Shown here one piece after another: positions 41,916-51,128 of a DNA stretch of 64,000 nucleotides. The stretch lies in contig NZ_BCVI01000033.1 of NCBI RefSeq assembly GCF_001591665.1, positions 103,344 to 167,343 of the forward strand. Reading direction: 5' to 3'. The number at the start of each line of letters is the position of its first letter. Position 1 is the first letter of the stretch. The stretch is from Neobacillus soli NBRC 102451 (GTDB lineage: Bacteria > Bacillota > Bacilli > Bacillales > Cytobacillaceae). A program made the position numbers and the translations under genes. The notes beneath the pieces were generated by a model. That model did not search any database, was not told where the DNA came from, and saw only the letters and a list, made by a program, of their open reading frames with translations.

Positions 41916-42461
41916 ATGAGCAACTTTTCGAAAGACTTTACAAGAAATTATGGTCATTTTAAGGGGTTCCAAATAGCCCTAGTGTTCTTTTACTTTCCAG
42001 GTGTATATGCCTGTTTTATTTATCGACTACTAAATTACCTTTATAAAAAGGAAGGTATCCCTTGGCGCTTATTGTATCGAGCTTTGTTCCTGATGCTTTA
42101 TGTCCCGTTTAAGTTCATTACCGGTGTAGAAATCCATCCTGAGGCGGAGATAAAGGGCGGTTTATCCATCCCACATTGTACAAGCATAGTGATTGCAAAG
42201 AATGCAAAGATTGGTGAAAACTTTACCATTCATCAGTGCTGTACGGTCGGAATGAGTTACAAAAATCTTCAATCGCCAGTGATTGGGGATAACGTCTTTC
42301 TAAGCTGCAATGCTTCGATTATCGGCGATATTGAGGTAGGGAATAATGTCATTATTTTAGCGAATAGCAGTGTGGCGAAAAGTATTGGAAATGATCTCAT
42401 TGTGGGCGGGGTACCGGCAAAAATCATTAAAGAGAATACGTATGATTTTTATCATCATTAG
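41916..42461 (+). CDS. Hexapeptide-repeat acetyltransferase (serine acetyltransferase-like, EPS)
   Basis: A 181-residue left-handed beta-helix acyltransferase of the CysE/WcaB/EpsC-like group. An N-terminal hydrophobic amphipathic part (ALVFFYFPGVYACFIYRLLN) precedes the hexapeptide repeats (GVEIHPEAEIKGGLSIPHCT; IVIAKNAKIGENFTI; IGDNVFLSCNASIIGDIEVG; NNVIILANSSVAKSI) and the closing VGGVPAKIIKE. His in IPHC and IHQC sit at the usual catalytic positions. It probably O-acetylates a sugar of the exopolysaccharide made by the cluster that follows on the other strand. ATG 41916 has AGGAAGG upstream. Confidence 0.82.
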   Translation: MSNFSKDFTRNYGHFKGFQIALVFFYFPGVYACFIYRLLNYLYKKEGIPWRLLYRALFLMLYVPFKFITGVEIHPEAEIKGGLSIPHCTSIVIAKNAKIGENFTIHQCCTVGMSYKNLQSPVIGDNVFLSCNASIIGDIEVGNNVIILANSSVAKSIGNDLIVGGVPAKIIKENTYDFYHH

Positions 42462-42490
42462 TGGTTAATACCACGTGAATAGATGGAAAA

Positions 42491-42517
42491 AAGGACTGGT
42501 ACAGAATACCAGTCCTT
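42491..42517. terminator. Bidirectional terminator between convergent genes
   Basis: Perfect 11-bp stem (42491-42501 with 42507-42517), with T-rich tails on both strands. It serves the acetyltransferase on plus and the acyltransferase-3 gene on minus. Confidence 0.88.
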
Positions 42518-42578
42518 TCTGTTGTGCCCGGAATAGAATGGCAAGCCCCTACCGTCGTCATATAGGTTCATTATTTTA

Positions 42579-43646
42579 TCAAAAACGTAGTGATTTCCTA
42601 AACCCCGATTTTATTTCTTGCAAAAAATGATAACTATAATAAGAAATGATAAAAATAAACGGAGTGAATAATAGATTCCAGATTAAAGTGTGCGTAATGC
42701 CTTTTAAATGAAGAATATTTACTACACTGTAACTTAAACTAATAAATAAGGGGTGAATCACATAAATTCCAACTGAATTTGCCCCGACCTTATTAACTAA
42801 GGCATGGTTTATCTTTGGATTAGTAAGGACAAATAATACTAAAGCTATTATTGTTAGAAGGGTAAAAAAGTAATAGTTTTGCCAAATTCCATTTAACCGA
42901 GAAACGGAAAGTTCACCCTCAAGAATCTGTAAAAAAGAGAATAGTAAAAATAGAATGCTCCATATGTAGGGCTTTAATTTAAGTTTTATATACTTAAAAT
43001 TATTAGAAAGAACGTATCCTAATGTTACATAAAATAATCCGAAAAATAAGGCGTCTCTTGTGTCCAAAGGTGTTATTAATAAGGTGGAATAGGATTGCCC
43101 CAATACTCCGGCTATATTCAAAATAAAACCAATCCCTAATAGCAGCTTTACTTTTCCCATTTTTATAAAAATAGCTAGAATGATAATGGACCATATTAAG
43201 GCCGCTAAATACCATAAATGATAGGATGTACCAGCGTTTATTCCATAGTATAAATTCCTTATACGGAACACAGAGGCTAAATAATTGCTCATTTCCACGT
43301 CTAGATTTAATCCTTGTACAAGGGATTTTAGCGCAATCGTGATTAAATCGTAAAAGAAAAAAAAGACTGACCAAACTACAAGTTGTTTAGTGATCTTTAG
43401 TAAGTACCTTTTAAGGTACGCCGATTTTTTGCCCGTTAGGATAAGTTTTTGCCCTAAAAAGTATCCTGAGATAACAAAAAAGTAGGGAACACCAAATCTA
43501 GCAAATACATTTATGATAAAACTGATTTTTTCACCATCGATTCCGCCAAATTGATAGTCGTAGAATGGGGACGTATGAATACATACAACAAAGAAGATGG
43601 CAAAAAATTTTATGAAATCAATTGTATCATTACGTTCCAAAGTCAT
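42579..43646 (-). CDS. Membrane acyltransferase, family 3 (OafA/WecH type)
   Basis: A 355-residue protein with about ten transmembrane helices. Family 3 acyltransferases add acetyl or succinyl groups to surface polysaccharides. Landmarks are the opening DTIDFIKFFAIFFVVCIHTSPF with the catalytic His, VPYFFVISGYFLGQKLI, YHLWYLAALIWSIIILAIF and GIYVIHPLFISLSY. I prefer the ATG at 43646 with GGAAAGG upstream; the frame also opens at a TTG 12 bases earlier, which overlaps that site. Last gene of the minus-strand EPS group. Confidence 0.88.
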   Translation of the reverse strand: MTLERNDTIDFIKFFAIFFVVCIHTSPFYDYQFGGIDGEKISFIINVFARFGVPYFFVISGYFLGQKLILTGKKSAYLKRYLLKITKQLVVWSVFFFFYDLITIALKSLVQGLNLDVEMSNYLASVFRIRNLYYGINAGTSYHLWYLAALIWSIIILAIFIKMGKVKLLLGIGFILNIAGVLGQSYSTLLITPLDTRDALFFGLFYVTLGYVLSNNFKYIKLKLKPYIWSILFLLFSFLQILEGELSVSRLNGIWQNYYFFTLLTIIALVLFVLTNPKINHALVNKVGANSVGIYVIHPLFISLSYSVVNILHLKGITHTLIWNLLFTPFIFIISYYSYHFLQEIKSGFRKSLRF

Positions 43647-43713
43647 TTTCCTTTCCAAGTATATTAATTAGATTGGTTGTGTTAAACTTACCAATTGATT
43701 TGCGCTCCAGGAT

Positions 43714-44910
43714 CTAAGATAACCCCGTTTTAGCTTTCTTGTTGACTTCCTCGCCAAAGAACAATAAGCCAACAACATGAAAAAAGGCAATTGTAATTCC
43801 ATTTCCGATTAATCCAAACATTGCTTCTGTCATGCTAAAGAGTATAAACGTAACAATAATAATAAGTGGAAAAATCGCCAAATCGTCCCGTCTCTTTTGG
43901 ACGGTAAAACGGAATGCTAATACTGTTAATAACAGTAGAAAAACGGTTAACAAAATTGCAGGAATAATGCCGTAAGCCCCCAGGATAAAGACAATACTAT
44001 TATGGGCCCCTTCAAAAAACTTTTGAAAGTAGTCATCTCCATTTCCGAATAAAGAAGAATCCTTGATAACAACCTGCCATACCCCTGTCCGGCCGCTTAA
44101 GAAATTACCTTCACTATAGGTCGAAGAAAACTTTTCAACCATTCCATTAAAAAACATTTCTCTAATAGGAGAAAACCAGCCAATTAAGCCGACAAAGCTA
44201 ATCATGAGAATCGGCTTAAAATTCCTCTGTGTAAAAATATAGTGGACAGAAATAATCAGCGTAATAAATCCGACAACCAAAAAGGATGTGCGGCTGGATG
44301 ATAGAATAACACTAACGAGTGACAGGATCATGGCAGCGACTATCATTACTTTCGCAAATCTTCTTTGTTTAGAAAGAGTGATTAATGTAAAGAAACCCGT
44401 AATAAAGGCGATGGCTGCTATTTGTCCAAACCCATTCGGGTTTGCTGCAATCCCCGTATAGGGCAGAAAGTCGATTGGCCTGCTAAGATATGAAATAAGG
44501 ATGTAAAGAAAGTTAGCCGTAAATAGGGCCTGATGAATAACAAGACCAGCTATTTTTGTCATAAAGGACATTACCGTAAAATAGATAAAGGGTACCATTA
44601 GTAAAAAAAACAAACCTTGAAATGGGAATGACTGGTGAATCACTTCGGATAGTGCAACAGATAAACTAAATAAAATCCAGATAATAAAAATATAAATAGA
44701 AAAAAAGGAAGAAAACCTAAAAGTCATTCGTTTATTTTTTTTAAAGTAAATAAAAATTAGGATAGAAAAGGCAAATAAAATAAGGACATATCTTGTATAT
44801 ATTAGTGCCGTAGAGAGCGGATGATAAGGATTTCCCATAAGCACAATCGAAGCAGCAAAGTAAATCATCGTAAAGAGAATAAAGTTTGTCTTTTTCATGC
44901 TAATAGCCAC
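43714..44910 (-). CDS. Polysaccharide polymerase (O-antigen ligase/Wzy-like)
   Basis: A 398-residue protein with about eleven membrane helices and the O-antigen polymerase/ligase pattern: a large outside loop near residues 255-310 (FLSGRTGVWQVVIKDSSLFGNG, cut here to its first part, then AHNSIVFILGAYGIIP) with the His-Asn pair typical of Wzy_C. Such enzymes join repeat units delivered by the flippase. GTG at 44910 is inside the end of the preceding glycosyltransferase gene, so translation is coupled; ATG at 44898 is an alternative. EPS context supports the role; substrate unknown. Confidence 0.82.
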   Translation of the reverse strand: MAISMKKTNFILFTMIYFAASIVLMGNPYHPLSTALIYTRYVLILFAFSILIFIYFKKNKRMTFRFSSFFSIYIFIIWILFSLSVALSEVIHQSFPFQGLFFLLMVPFIYFTVMSFMTKIAGLVIHQALFTANFLYILISYLSRPIDFLPYTGIAANPNGFGQIAAIAFITGFFTLITLSKQRRFAKVMIVAAMILSLVSVILSSSRTSFLVVGFITLIISVHYIFTQRNFKPILMISFVGLIGWFSPIREMFFNGMVEKFSSTYSEGNFLSGRTGVWQVVIKDSSLFGNGDDYFQKFFEGAHNSIVFILGAYGIIPAILLTVFLLLLTVLAFRFTVQKRRDDLAIFPLIIIVTFILFSMTEAMFGLIGNGITIAFFHVVGLLFFGEEVNKKAKTGLS

Positions 44911-45994
44911 TGTAGACCTTTTCTAAGTATTTTGCGGTTTCCACTACATCGTACCCGAACTTTGCCAGATGGCTCTTTCGTTCATCCCAGCCCGGCCTTT
45001 CCTTTATATTGATTATTTCCACTACTTCCTCTGCCCACGCCTTTGCTCCATCATTTAAACTTTTAAAGGTTACGAGATTCATTGATAAATCGACATCCGT
45101 AGGAACAGTATCCGATACTAAGCATGGTACGCCTGCAGCTTGCGCCTCAATGACAACATTGCCAAGGCCTTCATATTTAGAAGGAAAAAGGAAAATATCC
45201 ATCATGCTTAATACCTCTGGGATATCCGAACGAATTCCCAGCAGTTTCACGGAATCTTGTAATTGATAAGATTGTATCAAGTCTTGGATCTTGTCTCGTT
45301 CAGGACCATCGCCCGCGAGTACGGCAGCTGCTTTCGGATGTTTATTTTTAAAATGATAGAACGCCTCTAGAAAAAACGAATGATTTTTTACTGCGTCAAA
45401 TCGGCCGACATGCCCAATTACGATCGAATCGACTGGTTTGCCTCCATTTCTTTGCGATACATGTTCATATGCTTGAAGATTGAAACTGTTTGGTAAAACA
45501 ATGGTTTTCGCACTTTTTCCAAATAATGATTCCCCAGCAGTCATCGAACAGGCAAACGTATGTGTTGCATTTTTTAGAAGATTTGATTTCATATATAATT
45601 GATAGACTCGTCGTGGAAGAGTCAGTTGTTTCCCGTCTGATGTCGTATGACTATGGGCGGCCCGGATGGGGATGAGAACCTTCCTAGCTACTTCCAAAAT
45701 AAAACCACTAAAGAAATGGGCATGACTATGAATCGCACTAAACTTGTTTTGAGTGAGGAGTCGGTATAATTGTTTTTGATAGGTTTTAATATATTTAATC
45801 CTTGGGTAGGGCAGTCTGAAAATCCTGCCCCCTAAAGCGAGTATTTCTTGTTCGTAGTACCCAATTTCCTCCGTATGTACTAAAAAGTCAAACTGGACCT
45901 TTTCGCGGTCAATCGCCCGGTATAAATTGAGAATCATTGTTTCGGCACCGCCCACATTCATGGCCGTAAACACATGAAGAACTCGATTAGTCAT
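44900..45994 (-). CDS. Glycosyltransferase family 4 (EPS)
   Basis: A 364-residue cytoplasmic glycosyltransferase with GT-B fold. The N-terminal acceptor domain starts VLHVFTAMNVGGAETMILNL. The nucleotide-sugar site is KYEGLGNVVIEAQAAGVPCL (EX7E motif). Other landmarks are IGHVGRFDAVKNHSFFLEAF and AVLAGDGPERDKI. I chose ATG 45994, 9 bases after a GGAG; the frame opens 9 bases earlier at a GTG. It lies between the flippase and the polymerase genes. Sugar donor is unknown. Confidence 0.88.
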   Translation of the reverse strand: MTNRVLHVFTAMNVGGAETMILNLYRAIDREKVQFDFLVHTEEIGYYEQEILALGGRIFRLPYPRIKYIKTYQKQLYRLLTQNKFSAIHSHAHFFSGFILEVARKVLIPIRAAHSHTTSDGKQLTLPRRVYQLYMKSNLLKNATHTFACSMTAGESLFGKSAKTIVLPNSFNLQAYEHVSQRNGGKPVDSIVIGHVGRFDAVKNHSFFLEAFYHFKNKHPKAAAVLAGDGPERDKIQDLIQSYQLQDSVKLLGIRSDIPEVLSMMDIFLFPSKYEGLGNVVIEAQAAGVPCLVSDTVPTDVDLSMNLVTFKSLNDGAKAWAEEVVEIINIKERPGWDERKSHLAKFGYDVVETAKYLEKVYSGY

Positions 45995-46007
45995 TGATAT
46001 CACTCCG

Positions 46008-47309
46008 TTAGTTCGAGGTCTGAATCGATAGTCGATGATGTTTTTTCGCTTGGGAAAGATACCACGTCACCGTTATAGCAAGTGTTAAAAGCTGTATGGC
46101 TGTTGTTATAATGGTTACAACTGCCGCTCCTGTTAATCCATACGCAGGGATTAAGAGAATACTTAGTACGATCGTTGATATCACCCAAATAATCGAAAGA
46201 ATCGGCTGGATCGAAAATTTCCGCATCGCTGTCAGTGCAATGCCAAAAAACGAGCCTGCGTACATCAACGTCCCGGCAATCATCAGGAAAACAAAAAGCT
46301 GATGGTATTGGATATAATCCTTTGTGTAGATGATTCCAAGGACCTGCTTACCGATCACTAGCGTCAGAATGATCCCGATCAATCCATAAATGAATCCGAA
46401 AAGGACAAATTTCATTAATAGCTTGGAGAACTTGGTGTACTCTTCCTGACCAAAATAACTCGCTAAGCGGGGGCTTATCGTTTGCCCAATCGCATTAATG
46501 ACAAGATTACCAGCAGTGACGATATAAAATAGAGCAGAAAAGTAGCCAACCGCTTCGGTTCCAATCATATGTTCAATCACATAGCGTGGAATGTTGGTAT
46601 AAAGAGAGATCATCATCATCACCAATCCAAGCGGAAAACTCGTCAGAAACAGCCGTTTTACCGAATGAAGATTTAATGTTGATGGGGAAAGCGCAACCAT
46701 TCTCTTGGCCTTTGGTACCTCTAGAATGATAAGTAGACACAGCCAGGATATTGCAAATCCTGTCACGGCTATTAAAAGGTTACTCGTAAAGGTGATAAGA
46801 ACGGCTATTATAAAAAGCGAAATGCACCCTCTAATGACGAGGGACTTTGCAATCATATCCATTCGTTCATGTTTTTGAAACAAGCCATAATGGAGCTCAA
46901 TGACGGATTCTATTAGTTTAGCTAATCCCACAAGAAAAATAACCAAAGCGGTTTGTCCCGTATATCCCCCTATAAGTACAACAATCCCTAGTACGAAAAG
47001 GGCTATAAAACTATTTATCCCCTTAAGAGTAAGGTAGTTACGAAATGTAAACTCTTCCTTTATATCGGTCGCTAAAACTGAACGTAATTGAAGATCAAAT
47101 ATTAAGATAATTGGTGCTGTTACAGCTAATCCAAGCGTAAATCCCCCGACCATTTTAGGAGAACCTAGCTTAGCCAGTACCATAATAATCCCCCACTGGG
47201 ACAGGGCATAAATTAAATTGCCAATTAACATATATGACACATTCCTCTTAAGTGACAAAGGAACCAATGACCTAACCCCCATAAACCAAAATCTATTTGC
47301 TAATTTCAT
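46008..47309 (-). CDS. Polysaccharide flippase (Wzx/MATE-like)
   Basis: A membrane protein of about 430 residues with 12-14 helices, of the MOP/PST flippase superfamily, which moves lipid-linked repeat units across the membrane. Family-like stretches are LKRNVSYMLIGNLIYALSQW, LVINAIGQTISPRLASYFGQ and LLIPAYGLTGAAVVTIITTA. The start is uncertain: the frame stays open to 47369, but its first 20 codons are a copy of the dispersed repeat. ATG 47309 is the first start outside the repeat; ATG 47282, or a TTG or GTG close to SLKRN, are also possible, the latter with AAGAGGA upstream. Confidence 0.82.
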   Translation of the reverse strand: MKLANRFWFMGVRSLVPLSLKRNVSYMLIGNLIYALSQWGIIMVLAKLGSPKMVGGFTLGLAVTAPIILIFDLQLRSVLATDIKEEFTFRNYLTLKGINSFIALFVLGIVVLIGGYTGQTALVIFLVGLAKLIESVIELHYGLFQKHERMDMIAKSLVIRGCISLFIIAVLITFTSNLLIAVTGFAISWLCLLIILEVPKAKRMVALSPSTLNLHSVKRLFLTSFPLGLVMMMISLYTNIPRYVIEHMIGTEAVGYFSALFYIVTAGNLVINAIGQTISPRLASYFGQEEYTKFSKLLMKFVLFGFIYGLIGIILTLVIGKQVLGIIYTKDYIQYHQLFVFLMIAGTLMYAGSFFGIALTAMRKFSIQPILSIIWVISTIVLSILLIPAYGLTGAAVVTIITTAIQLLTLAITVTWYLSQAKKHHRLSIQTSN

Positions 47310-47324
47310 TATATGGTAAAAATG

Positions 47325-47354
47325 GGTGCCTGTCACCGCCCGAATTTTGTCGAA
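47325..47354. repeat. Dispersed palindromic repeat copy upstream of the flippase gene
   Basis: Core GGTGCCTGTCACC (47325-47337) followed by GCCCGAATTTTGTCGAA. It lies in the promoter/leader space of the flippase gene and between it and the divergent lipoprotein gene. Confidence 0.88.
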
Positions 47355-47440
47355 GAAGACCGTCATCATTTGTCATTGATGTAAGCAGGTTCAACGTTTA
47401 TAATCTAATTAGATAGTATATTTTGGTAGGGGGAAAACAA

Positions 47441-47968
47441 GTGAAGGCATATGGAAAAATTATCATTGTTTTGATGTTATCTGTTTCGTTAATTGGTTTA
47501 AGCGGCTGCTTCGGAAAAGATAAAGATTCAAATACAGCTAAACAACAGGCTAATGCCTCAACTCAAAGTACCGATAAAGCTGCAGAAAAGGACCAAAGCA
47601 CGGATCAAGCAGATAAGACAACAGAAAGTACCAATCAAACGAATAAGACATCTCAGAGCACTAAACCAGCAAATAAGGCATCAGATAAAACAACTCAAAA
47701 GACTGATACTGGAAAGAAGCCTTCAAAAAATACAAATACAAAGCCATCTAAGAATCAAACTGCCGTTGGCGAAAAAGAGATTACTAACTTTATCCTTGAT
47801 AATACTAGAATTGTTCAAATTTCCAATATTAGCAGACGAACCAATGAAAAACATCCTGACTTAGGACCATTTTTTGTTGTAAGAGGGATTGATTTAAGGG
47901 GAGAAGTAAGCGAAGTTTGGGTGAAAGATATGAAAATTTTCGAGATGGTCACACAAACAAAAAAATAA
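47441..47968 (+). CDS. Lipoprotein with Ser/Thr/Lys-rich linker
   Basis: A 175-residue exported lipoprotein. A hydrophobic signal (IIIVLMLSVSLIGLSGC) ends in the lipobox LSGC with Cys23. A low-complexity linker rich in S, T, K, Q and N (about residues 28-110) holds the C-terminal domain off the membrane. That last part (EKEITNFILDNTRIVQISNI; FFVVRGIDLRGEVSEVWVKD) is a small alpha/beta unit that I do not recognise. GTG 47441 follows TAGGGGG. It is encoded opposite to the exopolysaccharide genes and sits between two halves of that locus. Confidence 0.8.
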   Translation: MKAYGKIIIVLMLSVSLIGLSGCFGKDKDSNTAKQQANASTQSTDKAAEKDQSTDQADKTTESTNQTNKTSQSTKPANKASDKTTQKTDTGKKPSKNTNTKPSKNQTAVGEKEITNFILDNTRIVQISNISRRTNEKHPDLGPFFVVRGIDLRGEVSEVWVKDMKIFEMVTQTKK

Positions 47969-47974
47969 ATTTAA

Positions 47975-48016
47975 AAAAGGAAAACGATAGAAATCGGTCT
48001 AATTCGTTTTCCTTTT
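47975..48016. terminator. Bidirectional terminator
   Basis: AAAAGGAAAACGA (47975-47987) pairs perfectly with TCGTTTTCCTTTT (48004-48016). It ends the lipoprotein gene on plus and the glycosyltransferase gene at 48017 on minus. Confidence 0.9.
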
Positions 48017-49129
48017 TTATTTGAATAAATAAACCTCATTCGTTTCCAAACACATCTGTTCCACAGTAAAGGCCCCGGCCCTTTCTAAAAGAACCTTCCC
48101 CATCTCTTCACGTGCGGAATCATCTGACACTAATGAAACAAGTTTGCGATACATCGCTTCATCATCGTTGATGTCAACAAGGATATCCCTAGTGCCATAA
48201 GGGTCCACGACTTCTTTCACACCGCCAACATCTGTGCTAATGACGGGCAGGCCCCGCCCGCATGCTTCGAGTAAAACGTAGGGAAGCCCTTCTTTATGGG
48301 AGGTAATTACCATGGCATGCATGTTGTCCATCCATTCAAGAACATTGTCCTGATGGCCTTTTAACTGAACGATTGCTTGCAGGTTCCGCTTTACAATCTC
48401 CGTTTGATAATGGTCATATAACGGACCATTGCCAATCAGCCAGAACTCTACTTTTTGGCCGTTAAAGCGGGAAGCAAGCCTGAGTAGCATATCGAGATTC
48501 TTTTCCGAGACAAAGCGGCCGACAAACCCAATGACCTTTTTATCCGTATCGCGAAGCCTAAGCTGCTTTTTCTGCCAATCAGAGTGGGAGGTGATCGCCT
48601 GCTCAGGGATCCCATTATGGATAACAGACATCTTCTGCTCCTTGATCCCGTATGTCTTTCCTTGCTGATAATCATAGTTTGAAACAGTGATTATATTAGT
48701 AGATATCGAGCTGAATAATTTCTCAAGCGATAAATAAAGGTTTTTCTTTTTCGATGATAAGGTTGGGTCTGTGAACACAAAGCCATGTGCCGTATAAATG
48801 TTCTTACTCGTGTGATTCAAAAAACCAGCAAGCCGGGCAATGATGCCAGCCTTTGAACTGTGCGAGTGGACAATATCATAGTTTCCTTTTTTAATAAAAA
48901 GAAAGACATGCCACAATGCTTTCAAATCTTTCGCTAACTTAATCGTTCTTGGGATGGGGATAACGGTGGCCGCAATGTTTTGCTCAGCTAACGCTTGTTG
49001 GAGCGGACCCTCCTCGCCAAGAACAACATGGACATCATGTCCTTTCTTGGAAAACCAATCAGACAGATAAAGTAAATGGTTTTGTGCGCCGCCAATGTCT
49101 GCGCCTGTAATCACATAGAGGATTTTCAT
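48017..49129 (-). CDS. Glycosyltransferase family 4 (EPS)
   Basis: A 370-residue GT-B glycosyltransferase. The N-terminus (ILYVITGADIGGAQNHLLYL) and the donor site (HKEGLPYVLLEACGRGLPVI, EX7E motif) are clear, as are VIGFVGRFVSEKNLDMLLRL and NIYTAHGFVFTDP. The latter His-Gly resembles WbpH/EpsD-like enzymes of capsule clusters. ATG 49129 overlaps the stop codon of the preceding glycosyltransferase (ATGA), showing an operon. Confidence 0.9.
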   Translation of the reverse strand: MKILYVITGADIGGAQNHLLYLSDWFSKKGHDVHVVLGEEGPLQQALAEQNIAATVIPIPRTIKLAKDLKALWHVFLFIKKGNYDIVHSHSSKAGIIARLAGFLNHTSKNIYTAHGFVFTDPTLSSKKKNLYLSLEKLFSSISTNIITVSNYDYQQGKTYGIKEQKMSVIHNGIPEQAITSHSDWQKKQLRLRDTDKKVIGFVGRFVSEKNLDMLLRLASRFNGQKVEFWLIGNGPLYDHYQTEIVKRNLQAIVQLKGHQDNVLEWMDNMHAMVITSHKEGLPYVLLEACGRGLPVISTDVGGVKEVVDPYGTRDILVDINDDEAMYRKLVSLVSDDSAREEMGKVLLERAGAFTVEQMCLETNEVYLFK

Positions 49130-50262
49130 GAGTAAATGGTGTTAATGACACCTGCAACTCCTTTTACAAATGATTTCTTCGTAAAATGGGCCTCATATCT
49201 TGCCAGGGCTTGCTGTCCCATCCACTCACACAAAACGGGCTGTTCGAGAAGAATAATTAGTTTCTCAACAAGTTCCGCAGCACTTCCCGGACCAATGAGA
49301 AACCCCGTTTTTCCGTCCTCGATTAACTCAGGCACGCCGCCAACATTGGTTGAAATACACGGCAGACCTAAGGCCATGGCCTCAATAATAGAGAGCGGCA
49401 TTCCTTCTGTATCTGAGGGCAGAATGAAGACATTTGAATGGAGTAACGGTTCCCAAGGATTTTCAATCCAGCCTAGGAAGGAGACGGATTCTGAAATATC
49501 CAATTGATTCATTAGTTTGTTTAGTGAATGTTTATATTCATCGCTATGCCATGGAGGTTTCTCTCCGATGATATTTAGGTGAACGTGATAGCCTAGTTTC
49601 CTAAGCTCTGCACAAGCTAAAATGGCCAGGTCCTGCCTTTTTCCTTCAATTAAAGTTCCGACCATGCTTAACGTGAACATAGGATTTTCCTTTTTCCGTC
49701 CGGGTGATGTTATTTCTACCCCATTATGTACGACAATAAATTTTTCTTTTTGTTTTGGAAATTGTGACTGGTATTTTTCAGATAATAAATGAGAAACGAC
49801 AATAATTTGATCCGCCATCGTTACGCATATTTTTCCCAACGGATTAGTAAGCTGTTCTTCACCGTGGATATGCCAGATGACCTTTCGGCCGAGCATTTTT
49901 GCCAGCCAGCCTATAATTAACTGGGAGCGGAATTGACTTGTATAGATAAGGTGAATCCGATTCTTTAGGATAAAGGAACTTACCTTAAGAAGGTGAGGAA
50001 TCATCTGTAATAATTGAAAAAGTAAAAAAAATATCCCAGTTGGAACTTGTCCTTTTCGAATCCCATTTACGGTTTTGTTAATGGGAATAAGTGTAACGTT
50101 CTTTCCAGAAGCTTTTACACGGCTGTTCATTGGTCCATCTGTTGAAGTCACAAAAAAGGTTTCCATCGAATCCTGATGGTCGAGGGCAGCTAGAAGTTCA
50201 AGTTCACATTTTTGAGCTCCGCCCCATTCCGGACGGCTTTCGTAAAAAAGAATTCGCTTCAC
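49126..50262 (-). CDS. Glycosyltransferase family 4 (EPS)
   Basis: A 378-residue GT-B glycosyltransferase with N-terminal FYESRPEWGGAQKCELELLA, middle MVGTLIEGKRQDLAILACAE and donor site DTEGMPLSIIEAMALGLPCI (EX7E). GTG 50262 follows GGGTGGAG, and the upstream sugar transferase gene ends 4 bp before it, so the two are in one operon. It presumably adds a sugar after the priming step. Confidence 0.9.
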   Translation of the reverse strand: MKRILFYESRPEWGGAQKCELELLAALDHQDSMETFFVTSTDGPMNSRVKASGKNVTLIPINKTVNGIRKGQVPTGIFFLLFQLLQMIPHLLKVSSFILKNRIHLIYTSQFRSQLIIGWLAKMLGRKVIWHIHGEEQLTNPLGKICVTMADQIIVVSHLLSEKYQSQFPKQKEKFIVVHNGVEITSPGRKKENPMFTLSMVGTLIEGKRQDLAILACAELRKLGYHVHLNIIGEKPPWHSDEYKHSLNKLMNQLDISESVSFLGWIENPWEPLLHSNVFILPSDTEGMPLSIIEAMALGLPCISTNVGGVPELIEDGKTGFLIGPGSAAELVEKLIILLEQPVLCEWMGQQALARYEAHFTKKSFVKGVAGVINTIYS

Positions 50263-50266
50263 TTTC

Positions 50267-50893
50267 TTATCTCCACCCTTTGGCGAACAAAATAACGGGA
50301 ATTGATTTAATCATAATCTTTAAATCTAGCAAAATAGAATAGTGGTAAATATAGTATAAGTCTAGTTCTAATTTATCCTTTGGAGCCAGGTCATAGCCGC
50401 CATTAATTTGCGCCCAGCCGGTAATCCCTGGTTTCACTTGAAGGCGGTTGCGGAAATGAGGAAGTTCTTTTTCGAAATCTTTAATAAAAATGGGTCGTTC
50501 CGGACGTGGACCAATAATCGACATTTCCCCGCGTAAGATATTAATAAATTGAGGGATTTCATCAATTCGGTATTTTCGTAAATAATGGCCAACCACTGTG
50601 ATCCGCGAATCATTTTTATTGGCCCATTGCGGCCCATTCTTTTCCGCGTCGCTATACATAGTTCTAAATTTGAGAATGAAAAAGGATTTGCCATCAAGCC
50701 CAATTCGTTCCTGTTTGTAAAAGATTGAACCCAGTGAATCAATTTTAATCAAAACAGCAATCACGATAAATAATGGGAAAAGGATGATTAATGAACATAG
50801 GCTAAATAAACTATCGATTAATTGTTTAATAAAAAAATAAAGTGGTTTTCTTTTAATGGTAGTTACTAGGTTTTGTTCATTGATTACTCTCAT
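50267..50893 (-). CDS. Priming undecaprenyl-phosphate sugar transferase
   Basis: A 208-residue transferase of the bacterial sugar transferase family (EpsL/RfbP catalytic type), which moves a sugar 1-phosphate from a UDP-sugar to undecaprenyl phosphate and so starts the polysaccharide repeat. It has one N-terminal membrane helix (LFSLCSLIILFPLFIVIAVL), ILKFRTMYSDAEKNGP, RKYRIDEIPQFINIL and the signature GEMSIIGPRPERP with VKPGITGWAQINGG. ATG 50893 has GGTGGAGAGAG upstream; the frame opens slightly earlier without support. First gene of the minus-strand EPS operon. Confidence 0.92.
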   Translation of the reverse strand: MRVINEQNLVTTIKRKPLYFFIKQLIDSLFSLCSLIILFPLFIVIAVLIKIDSLGSIFYKQERIGLDGKSFFILKFRTMYSDAEKNGPQWANKNDSRITVVGHYLRKYRIDEIPQFINILRGEMSIIGPRPERPIFIKDFEKELPHFRNRLQVKPGITGWAQINGGYDLAPKDKLELDLYYIYHYSILLDLKIMIKSIPVILFAKGWR

Positions 50894-51028
50894 CTCTCTC
50901 CACCTTATTAACAATGATGTTAAAGCAATGAAATTGGGTGCAATTACAAATTTAATAGGATATTATATTCAGAATTATATTATAAAAAGTCTAGCTAATC
51001 TATACTATATTTAAATTAGGTCCTTTCA

Positions 51029-51085
51029 CGCCACATATTTTGTCGAAATGTGAACGGTGACAGGCACCACCCGAAATTTGTCGAA
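51029..51085. repeat. Dispersed palindromic repeat, one full and one half copy
   Basis: Full copy 51056-51085: core GGTGACAGGCACC plus ACCCGAAATTTGTCGAA. A degenerate arm (CGCCACATATTTTGTCGAA) lies at 51029-51047. Confidence 0.85.
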
Positions 51086-51095
51086 TTCAAAAAGA

Positions 51096-51115
51096 GCCAT
51101 GGAAGAGTCCATGGC
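51096..51115 (-). terminator. Terminator of the small acidic protein gene
   Basis: GCCATGGA (51096-51103) pairs with TCCATGGC (51108-51115). On the minus strand TCTTTTT follows. Confidence 0.8.
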
Positions 51116-51128
51116 ATTTTGAATATGG

